NCBI GenBank assembly: GCA_947179485.1
Contig: OX359249.1
Span: forward strand, 47,567,415-47,631,414
DNA: 64,000 nucleotides
Reading direction: 5' to 3'
From: Allacma fusca
Taxonomy: Eukaryota; Arthropoda; Collembola; Symphypleona; Sminthuridae
Shown one piece after another: positions 50,454 to 62,000 of the stretch (within the stretch, counting starts at the first letter, position 1; each line of letters opens with the position of its first letter). Below the pieces are notes generated by a model. That model was not told the DNA's origin. It did not search any database and saw only the letters and a list, made by a program, of their open reading frames with translations. Position numbers and translations under genes: made by a program.

Positions 50454-53400
50454 GTAGTCCCATCATGTCATATTTTTTTAGATTTTGTTTAGATTGTTGA
50501 AAGAAGTAGATGTTGGTGAAGTAGTCGATGGTGGTGTTGAGGAAGAGTAGGATTCAAGTGTTCTAGTTAATGACGGGGGATGGATGTGTTTTGTATGAAT
50601 GAGTGCATCTCTCTATGTAATTACAAATATATCTGTGGAGTGTAGGGATTTTTAGTTATCCATAACTTGTTTAGTACATCTGTCAGGATTAAGGAGTTGC
50701 AGGTTTGAGGGAGTAGATGGAAGGAATATCTGAAAATGTATGTTTTGAGTACGGGAAGAGCTTACCGACCGTAAGAGACTATTTCTAAGGGATGAAATTG
50801 AGGTCGCACTATTATTGAGACTTGAGACACTTGCAGTTGCTGTTGGATTGAGCCAAGGAGAAAATGACAAGGGATTTTAGGAAAGAAAAAAAAACTCTTG
50901 AATGACAGTTGGATCAGGTTTGTTTTGAGAGGTGGATGTGCAACTTTTGTCAGGCATCAAACATTGGTTAGGGTTTGAGTAAGAATTTCAAGAGGAGTCT
51001 GTACCCACTCAATCCAGTTGGCTCACTTGCCGGCATTATTAGAAAAAATAAGGATATTATTTATTAATGTAAATTGAGCCTTATTTTGGGGAGGTTATAG
51101 TTTGGTCGTTTGTGTCATTGTGCCGTGGTGACTGTGTGATGTAAATGATTTAAGTATGTCAATCTGCGTAGGTACACCAACCTAGACCGAAGTATCCTCA
51201 TCGACCCCGTGCCATGAGCAAAGGAGCTCTTGCGAAGAAGTTGCCGGCTCATTCAAAATTGCCAATTCTGGAAGGGCCATCGTCGTCGGATAAGCCGGTG
51301 ATCAAACCGGTGAGAGATCCACGAGCATCTCCAAAGGCGAGAAGATCCTCGTGGGACCCTCTAATGCCCACCCCGAGAAGACTTCCAAGACCACCACTTC
51401 CTTTCGAAGACGATGAGCCAGTTTTGGTGGCACCGGTCCGGAAACCTCCAGAGGTTTCTCATAGTCATGGAACAGTGGGCAATCCACATGTGGAGATTGT
51501 GCGTGTATTTGCTCATCTTGATAATCGCAACGGAAGTGTTGGTTCAAGCGGTAGCAGCAAAGGTGTTCCGCCTATGGATTATCCATCAACTAGTAATGCC
51601 AGTGATCGGTTTAATACTCAGAGTAGTAGTGGAAGCAGTGCCAGAACTAATAATTTAGTGAGTCTACGTAAGGAAAGTCCAAGTGCACGGAGCATTAGCA
51701 GTTTAGGAGCAGATTGTGCCGAGCCGTCATCGAAATACCAAGCTGTCGTGGGATATATTGGTTCTGTGGAATTACCTGAGATTGAGGAGAAGAAACGACT
51801 TCAAACCTTATCTGTCTGTGTTCGAAGGCTACGCATGGAGAAGAGGGTATGTATTGTCTCCTTGGGATTTTAAAATGCTTTTAATGTACTCTCAGTTACC
51901 GTGTTGTGGTGTTCTTCCATCTTTATTATATGGAACGTCTTTCTTTTGCTACGTTCATCCTTTCTTCTATCATGAGCTTTTTTTTTTCATGGAATTTTTA
52001 AGGATTATAAATTTCTGTCACACCTGTCTAACTGTCAATATTTATTGGGTTTTTAAGTAGCTTTCATTGTCGGTCAGTCGTCACCTACATGGGAAACTTT
52101 GTATGTAGTTTTTATATTATCCATCTTGGAATTCAATGGGTGGTTTCTAAGACTGAAGGTTATTAGTATTGGAAAATATGGAGAGGGAAGGGACCATGTG
52201 GAGGAATAGCCTTGTCATTTGTACAATTGAAAGTAGTTTACTTAAGCGTAACGTGATTTTGTCACATTTAATACTTTCAGGTTGTTCATAAAAAATCTTC
52301 ACGAATCAGTGATGAATGATAATTATTGCTGATGGCATTTAAAATCCATACATGTATTATTAATGCGGATATCGTTAAGATATTACTTTTACATTCTACA
52401 CGCTGATTGATATAAACTTATTTGATTTTACATATTTATGTAAATCACTGCGTATTAGGGTATTATTTTACTGAAATATTCTTTTAAATTAAACTCTTGT
52501 ATGTAGCTAACTTCGGGCTGAGAGTACAAGTAGCCAGTGTCTTAATGTTGAATAACGTAAATTATTAAATTATATTTGGACAGGTACGTAGCATTGTTCT
52601 GCTCAGGATTCAATCCACTGGGGTAAGCTTGTTTAGTTCAAGTCAAAATGTGGACAATGGACCTCCTCTCGCATTTTATTCATCCAGTATCATAGCGTTT
52701 TGTGGGGCATACAACGATGATAGACGATTTTTTGGTTTGGTAACTTGTACGGGGCATAATAAAAACTGTTCTTGCCATGTTTTCATGGTTGAGCCCAAAC
52801 TGTTAAGTCACTGTGAACATGTAAGACGAGCACGTGCATTTGGAATTATCTGCACCCCCTTACCCGTGCCAAAAAACGGACAAGTTTTAGGACTCCAAGA
52901 ATGTGCGGAATTCCCCGCCACTGCGGATCCGATTCTTAATTCTATATTACGCTTACACCGCCCCAACGAAGAGTCTCAACAAGCTCATTCACAGCAGCGG
53001 TCGCCGAGTGAGGCATCCAACAGATTAGAAAGTACAAATTCAAGTAACAGTGATTCTGGTATCGGTTTCCGTGATGACAGTGATCGTACAAGTGCCCGGA
53101 TTTATGACATTGTTGAACCAGACTTATCCTTATCCCAAGAACTAAGACATCTGCGTCGTTCTCCAGTGCCACGTAAAAGATTTCCTATGTCCCATCATCG
53201 TAAAAGCTTGTCAGCATCCTCACAACAAAACCCTCAGCCATGTTCAAGTAATTCATGTCTTCCGTCCACCTCTAAACATTGTTCTGTCAACTCATTCAGT
53301 GGTCAGTCGCTTCAATTGAAGGAGCATAGTTCATCTCATGTGTCAAACTTATCGTGCCTTTTTCCAGACGCTCGACATGCTAATAATGTCGGCTTCCCTG

Positions 53401-56400
53401 TCTTTGAGTCGGATCCAAATTCTTTACGAGAAATTCTCGGCATAGATCCTGAGTCGCATGGAGGTGGTGTGGGTTTGAACACGGACATCAATATGAAATC
53501 TCCAAGGAGAAATGTCAAAAATTCATCTCGAGATAGACTTAGCTTTAACCCTAGACCCACTGCTACATCGTCCTCTGCAACCTCATCCAGGCGACTCAAC
53601 TCACCGCGTCACATTGAAGTCTCCGTTTTGGTCACCCCACCTCGTGCACGTGAAAAACGAGTCAGCATGGAGCAAATGACTCCAATCTCACCCAACAGTA
53701 CCGGTAGTCATCCCATTCCAGTTGCCAACAGTAGTCCGCTACCCCACCGAGTAGCCCTCACAAGGAATGGGACACGAAGTCTTGACAATCTGTGCTCTCC
53801 TGAAGTCCTCGTCCAGAATTTCTCAGAGTCCAAAGGAACCATCGGATCCTCCACACCTGCACTCAATCAGGTACCCACAACGTTTTTTCTTACCATTCTT
53901 TAAGTTTCTGTCAGGAAAATAAATCCATACAATGAATGCATTGAATGAAGGCACATACGACTCCGGTGGTTCTGTACACCATGTGTGTCGTACCTGGCAT
54001 TACAATTTTGAACCTCTGTTGGCAGGGGAGTTAGTGTACTGTAGTGCAAGGTATGTATCTACTATGCCAAGTAACTTCAACTGTCAGTGAAGACATTTTG
54101 GTTGTGGTCCTGGAAAAGTTTGAACATGTCCTTGTCCATATTTTATGAACAGGGTACGTGAATGTCTCATAATATACTTGCGTAAAAGTTGAAAGAACCC
54201 AAGTATTTTCTCGTATGATCTTAGGACGCCAAAGGTGATTGTACATGTACATTTCTAGTGATGCTGTGCACTTCCAGAAATTTACTCCCAGCAGAGGTCC
54301 CAAACCAAGAATTCACTTTTTGCCTGTTTAAAGTCCACTTTCTTGTATGTACCAACAATATAGGTTTCATGCCTAAAAACGTGAGCGTAAATGGTATTGC
54401 TCCTGTGTATACGGAAACAACGAGAATTGTTTAAATGCCTCACAATTTCGAGGTCTGGTAGCGCGTGGGCAGATTCCTTAATGCTGAGAAGCTCTGTACG
54501 GTGTAAAAGGCCATTTGGCTACACAATTATTATCATTTTAACAACAATAACCACTCTCAGTTTCCATGCAAGCCTAAACCCATATTATGATTGTCCATTA
54601 CGGATTTTTATGTATGACTTGACGAGTAGTGAAGTCTTGACTCTGCAAGTGCTTTTGGAATAATTTCAGAAAGTAAAATCCTAATGATGCTAGGGCTCAC
54701 ATTTAGTGATTCCTTAGGCTTATTACTTATTGTGTAACCTTAGGTTTGGGATGGATTTTCTGTGCCTGTTATATGTATAGAGAGGTAGAGATTGACCACT
54801 TTTGGCCATGGTTATTATAGTTGTTGATAATGTCTCGTTTTCTCCTTGTATGTATGTTTTTTTTTTCTGAGTAATTTTAGATTTCAATTTCGTATCGTCC
54901 AATCAACCTGAACCTTTTGAAGTAATTACAGAAGATACATTAAGCTTATATATTTCTTTTCTATGGTCATCTTTTGAGACCTGAAGATTATTTTCATTCA
55001 TAATTGGCATTCAACTCACCTGCAACCTTAAATATTGTATGCTTAAATGTAAATAGGAGGAGCCTTGAAATATGAAGGAAGATTTAATGCATTATGACAG
55101 CATTATTTTCTACAGATTGTGGTGTTTAATTTTGTGGGAGTGGAATAGACGGACCATCACAATTTGGAACAATGTGGTTTCGTTAGCCCTCTTTGTCACA
55201 CAGGTCTGAGTGAACATACACCACACATATACAACATACAATCTTCCTATTACTAGTTTAACTTTGCTGTCTCTCACTCCCATTGTTGTATCGTTGTGTA
55301 GGGTATGAGTGTACTGTGTACATAATGTATATCTATTAGTTTTAGGTCATGCATTTATTGAGGTGATGAGTTTCCAAACATATAGGTATGTCTCCCCCAG
55401 TTTATTTGTCGGAAATTAAAATTGCCATACATTTCTTTTCTTAACCTCCATTCAGGGAAGCTATTGGGAATATATAGCTAAGGAAACCTAAGAGTATCCT
55501 TCACATCCATTACTTGAGCACTTATTCACCATTTATTAAGAAACATGGTATTGTTTAAAACAATTTTTCCCGGAGGATGTATGAAAACTGGCTAAGGAAC
55601 AATGGTAGTAGGTATATGTTTACTCTTGAGGAAGTGAATTGTAAAGAATTTAGTAGAACGGGAGAGGCGTGACCATTCATGAAAAATATCTTAATCTTGT
55701 ATTTAATGTCCGTACTATGTACGCACTGCATTGTGGTGTTGACAAGCAAGTGTTTTAAAAGATTGCTACTTGAAATTTTGAGGGAGCATAAGATCTCGTC
55801 AGAATAAAGAAGTACAACATGCGTGTACTGAGAGCTCCTCAGCTACAGCTACCACCCACGAATATTACCGAATTCAGAGCTGGGACTATGAGAAATAAAG
55901 TGTGAGAAATACGTTGGGGGAACTTATGAATTGGTTTTTATTTTCAACTAACGGGAATTTTGTGGATCAGGGTTTCTTTTTCTGGCATCTGAACTGTGTA
56001 GGTCGTAATTTTTAAGTTGCATTTTTATGCCCAGCAATATTGATTGTACAGAGGGTTCGACTCTAACCGTTAGAGTGGTACGCAGTACGCATTCCAGAAT
56101 GTCCGTAGGTACTCCTGCTAAATGTAAGAAAGGGTATTAGCTTACTTATATTAACAGCTGTTGTATCAGTCCATGGGTATACATACACATCTAACCAGTA
56201 GCAGATATAAACTTTAAATGAATTTTAATGCACCTGCAGTTTTTTTTCTTACTCTGAGTCTTGTCTCCCAGTATGTATGGCTATGAATCGCTATGAATGG
56301 CTGTGGGTGGTTAGGAATTATTCTAGAACAATTGCATCGATTATGTAGTAGGGATGCATTTGGTGTATTTGTTAATGGGAGGAATCTATATGTAACATAA

Positions 56401-59045
56401 TTTTTAATTCAAAATCAAAAGTTCAACTTTATATGAATCACACTCACACTTAGTTTATCCACAATGGACATAAAGTCCAATGAAATGAATTGGTAAATAT
56501 AAGTATCTACTTGTATTTAATGTACGGAGGAACCATTCAAAAATAAGGTGAGAGTACAATGGGTTTTGGTTGAGAATCCAGGACCTCCCCTCTTGAAAAA
56601 AGAACCAGGATTATACCAGGAGGCCTCCTTAATTCCACTGAGTTGTCTGCCATGAAAAACTCATCCGTTTGGGAAAAAACCCTCAGAAATGCTCGTAGGG
56701 TTGATTTGTGCCTGACCCCTTGTAAATGGCTCATTATTATGATGAGAGACTCACGATACCTTTTTCGTCTTCTCTCTACCCATTTAAATTACCTGGAAGA
56801 AATGAATATGGGAACGGAAAGACGGTTTGTGTGTTTCATTGAGTAGTCAGTTATGTATATGAACTTTTGTGCTCCCAAACATGTTCACAGTAGTAGTACA
56901 CCCTTATGCGTTCACAACATGGGGTTTTCTTAGGGCTTCAAGTACTGCGTATGTATAAAAGTAACTACGTGGATCTATGTGAGCCTGAATTTTTATTATG
57001 AAAAAATTGTAAATCTTATAAGCAGAGTTTAAGGTTTTTGGGAAGAGTTTACATAATGCTTTAACTCAACTTTTGATCAGTTCTCTTTCTCTCTCTCTCC
57101 CTCTCTCTCTCTCTTCCCTCTTTTCTCTCTCGCTTTGCTCGGCCTTTGCCTAGCTTGGGCGCACGAGTTGAAGGCTCATCATAACTTGGGGATAATCATT
57201 ATTCTCGTCGAACAAGTTATTGTGTGTTCATATACTCCGCTGGGTGTACATGTAGGTAGTTATGCATTCACAATACCTATTTCCTTGGGATGAACAGGAT
57301 TCTGCCTGGGACTGGAAAGTAAAGATATTTAAGCACCTATGACTTTACATCCATCATGTGACTTTTACTTAACCTACCTGTGGATACATATGTAGTAGAG
57401 TAACCTGTACCTTGTATGAGAGTACCTCTCTGTGTTTTTCCTTGCTTGCTAGTAGCAAACAACTTGGGAAGACTTGGGCACAACAGATGTACATCCTCTA
57501 GGTGCGTACGTTGTCTTTCCCTCTTTCTTGTTCTCTCTTTCTTTCTGTCTCATACATAGTCGTTTGGGAGTATCTGTATGGTGTGTATAGCCCCACATGC
57601 AATGGTGCATAAAAAATAGAGTTTCTCAACCTGTCCATGCGTCCACGTAATCACCATGCTCCTAGACCAATGTTATTCACCAGCACCTTTTTTATGCTTC
57701 CTAAACAAAAGCCTGGCCTGGAATGTTATTATGCAGTACATCAAAAGTGCAGGGTCATGCATAATATTTGCTTCTTCATACCCGGCCTATAGTCCCTCCA
57801 CACCGTTCGGCTCCTCCATCACTATACTTAAAAGTATGTATATATGTAGATATTGTAATAGAGCCAGAGTTGCAGCCTGCAGCCCTAACCTGTAACTGAT
57901 CAAAAGTGTACATTTAGATACTTTTTTAACGCAAATACAATAACAGTGTTATTTTATTTAATCCTCTGTCTTGCCGCAATGATGATTTCCAGTCCTACTT
58001 TATTTTTATTATTATTGTTATTATTATGAGGGAAGTTAAAGCAGTGGTGGAAATACCTATATATCTCATATTGTGCTGTACTTAGATATACTTACATAAG
58101 ACATCTTTTCCATGACAACATTAAAGTTGTCAAGTTAAACTGTCATTAGGAGTCTATCGTGACGAATGAACTTTCTCTGACAATTCATCAATGAAAATTA
58201 ATGAAATTGATGATGATAGGAACATTGCATGTATCAATTAATATTTACAGGCCCCGAATATACCCACTCTTGATGATTTACTTGTAAATGACAATGGATT
58301 TTAAATGACTTTTTATTGAACATGTACTTATATGTATGTACATGAATGTCAGCGTACTTAGGTTTTTCAAAGGTGAAGATGAGATGAGCAAATATTTTTA
58401 ACGACCCTTTGTTTGTTGTGTTTCTAAAAGTGATTAAAACAAATTGTACCTTGAATCATTCCAACGAAACAGTACATTCTCTTTCTGTCTGTTTTCCCGT
58501 TATATTGAAATAACTTTTCTAAGTTTTAAGGATATTTTTCTGAGTACTGATATGGTATTTTGTGGTTTTGTTTCTCATGTTTAGTGACAATACAAAGAAG
58601 GAATCTTGAGTCGTAAATTATTTGCAGATTGGAGGTGTCATTATTTATGTGAACTTGCTTTTATGTACTTTGGTCTCAGGGTCCATACGTTTCTGGTTCT
58701 TTCTTTAAACATATATTTAAATTTTGCTTCTATCAGATTTGGGTTATTAGGAGTGGGTTAAAAGTTTCCCTGTATGCGGAGCTTTTGGATAGCGGTAGTG
58801 TGAAAAGTGTACTTTTAGAGCTATCTTTGCTCATTGTTAGTTTCATTTAAGACTTCTCTTGTCTGTAATACCCATTTAGTCAAAATTATTAAAAGTCGCA
58901 GGTAAATCAATGGTTTGTAGGCTGTCATCAGATGGATTTAGTATTATAAAGAGGAACAGGGAGATGCTGTTGTATGATGAGAAAGTAATCATGCGTTAAG
59001 TTTTGTGGGTATCTTCCACACACACACACTCATACTATACACACA

Positions 59046-59077
<32 letters not shown>

Positions 59078-62000
59078 GAATGAATTCCATGAGGTAATTT
59101 TTGTAACTCAGAAATTCATGACAATTATGTAAATTTTAACAAGATGTTGCCTACACGCGATGGAGCGCATTTAGGCGAAAGGTATGTGTGCATGTGTCGT
59201 GTGTGGAAATCTGCATCTATTCACTTTGGAATTGCAGGGGGAAAAAATTATTTTGTAGCAGAAAGAGATGTTGTTTTGCATATTCATACTGTTTAGCCTC
59301 TAACGATAAATTGGTAATTTAACACATCCTTCCCATCATCCTCCCAAGCGATGGTACATATGTACTTAAAAGGAGAGTTCAATATTTACTCCGCCATTCC
59401 TTGACTCGGTTGTTCATTCAAAATAAGAAGAAGATACGTGCATATGATGTTGTAAATCCATCCCAAATATTATACATAGGTACATGCAGAGTCAATACGT
59501 TGTGAGTAAAATACAGCCACCATCACCGAAAATAACCATAGGATACTTTCTATCTACATAATGCACATTGTTCTTGGATTTACATACATCATACTCTTCC
59601 TGCGCAGAAAGCGTGTGTACAACCTTGTGGAGCATCTCTTTTAAGTAGCTAAAAGTGCAACCAAGATTAACTTGTACCTCTCCTTTTGCAATTGATTTGT
59701 AAGAGTCGGGAAACATCCTTATTCTCAGAACAAATAAGTAAAAGGATCTGCTACTGGGTCCCGAACGACTTCATAACTTCCCTTTTGTAAATGCAGAACT
59801 TATAAAGTCACGTAGTAGCGTCCGTGTTGTTCGCGTTCTCTCTGTTCCCCTGACGTGAGCATGAGGATAAAGTTAGAGTTGCGTATACATAATTTTACAA
59901 GTAGTGGACATTCCATAGATATCTATGTACATGTATATATATATAGGTATACAATATATATATATGTAATTACTTATATTTGATTATTATACATACGTGG
60001 ATATGTAACTTTTGTGGTTTATTTCAATTTTTTAATGAAATACCAGAAACAATTATGTAACCATCAAACCATCGGATTTCCATCCTTTCAACAACTCAAA
60101 TTCGATGTGGGAGCACATTCTTACTGTGTGTACACAATGAGTATGTCTCGATGAGGTTTTGGGATGTTCATTGGGTACAAGAAGTTGGAGTGGAGGATAT
60201 ATACAAATATTGGAGTTTGAGATAATCTGTATGATATGATCTATGTGAATAGTGGAGTAGTCGGTGTGGATGATACATATATGTATGTGTGTAGTGTGTA
60301 TGTGTGTATACTGCAGGGACCCTACAGAGAAAAAAAATATTTGCTGTAATGCTCAAATGCTTTTTTAAAAGTAATAGTTGGTCCGTGGAAACGGAGCAAG
60401 AACAACATTATTTCCTTCTTGGTCTTGTTGGGCATGACTGAACATGGAGAAATACGAAATGTTGTCATAAATGGATGAAATACGATGCATGTAGTCGTGA
60501 GATACCCGTGAAACTCCCTATTAATCTACACTTTCTGTACGAACTCTTATACGTGTTCCTGGCTCTGGTTTTTGATTTCGTATTCTTTTTGATTCTCTCT
60601 CTCTCTCTCTCTCTCCCTCTCATTCCCCTTGCTACCTTCTTCCTTTATGGTTAGCTCTCTTGACTTATCGCCGCACATAACTCTTGCATATATTTTTTGG
60701 TATATGTATTATATGTATGTATATGATGTCTATAAGTAGTTATAGGTGCTCTTCTGGTACTATACGAGCACTTTCATACCCGATTCCTCTGAGTGTTCAC
60801 AAAGCTGGTGAGGAGAGAAAAAAAAACCTCAGTATTATTTTGTAAAGAATGAATCCACTTGAGATTTCCGAGCCATTCATGCAATTGTACTAATATCAGT
60901 CTCTAAATATGCACGCTGTATGCTCCCTTTCCTAGGAATTAGTGTGTTGTCATGAGATCCTGAGTTTGAGGCAATGCACAAGAGCGAAAAAATGCATCAA
61001 CATCAAGTCCAAATGTACATTTACACAAGTACGCATGCATGTTTTAGTAGTATCGTGAGTTTCTGTTGTCTTTTTTTTCATGTTATTTTCCCTCATGCTT
61101 GAGTAGACTGGTTGGCTATTGGTAAAGTGCATTTTTATTTGGAGAGCAGGTGCACTGATAATATGGAAATTATAGGTTTTATAGAAATATTTTCATTCTT
61201 GAGGAAATATAAATTTCCTTGAGTTCCAGTTGCACGCTTCACAAATTTTCAAGAATATTCTATTCTATTTAGCTTTTTTGTAAAGGTTTGTCCTCTTGTA
61301 GTAGTAGTACTCATCCTACTCACCTGGTGCCAATATTTGTTCCACCTCTTCCTTCAATTAGAACAACTCTTTGAGAACAGTTATAGTAATGATATTTTGA
61401 AACTCCCTTTATAACGGACTTTTACTGTAATTATATGTTTATGTAATTTAATAATAATTGAATTAATCGCTCCATGAATTGACCTGGGAATTAACTCGTA
61501 CAGTGATCATTGAATAATAATGATTACAATGTATAGTTTTACCTTACTCGGGCTGATACCAGAAATTTGCATGAGAAATTTAGTTTGTAAAACTAAAACA
61601 GTCGTAGACGGAAGAAGTACAGGGACATTTATTTAGTAAGTAATTAAATGGAGCGCTCACATTTATTTATGATTGGTGAAATCCTTGAAGTTGGATCCCT
61701 TATCTGCTCACGTAGTAATCATTTCTAGTATTTTTATTTTATATTATAGTAGTTATTCCTTTCCATTATTTTTTTTATTTTGTATTTTGAGTACCCAAGT
61801 ACTTTTAGGTAATTTTTTTAAAAAATGGGTGGATAATGGTAATAAGTAAGAAACTTTCAAGTCAATGTGAGGAAAATAAAAATTCTGAAATCGTGCAAGT
61901 TTAGTCCACAGAAGACTGTATTGTAAAAGGGTAGTCTGTCAGTTTGTATTGCTTCATGGCGAGCAGCGTTTATGCTCTCTGAACTCTCATGATCAAATTC

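Noticed and set aside
56050-56110. tRNA-like words GGTTCGACTC and GAGTGGTACGC
   Set aside because: The T-stem does not pair properly, the order of arms is wrong and no acceptor stem could be drawn.
59492-59716. 74-codon minus-strand frame with fairly protein-like sequence
   Set aside because: Single isolated frame within the loco intron, with no recognised family and no partner exons; length is within chance for AT-rich DNA.
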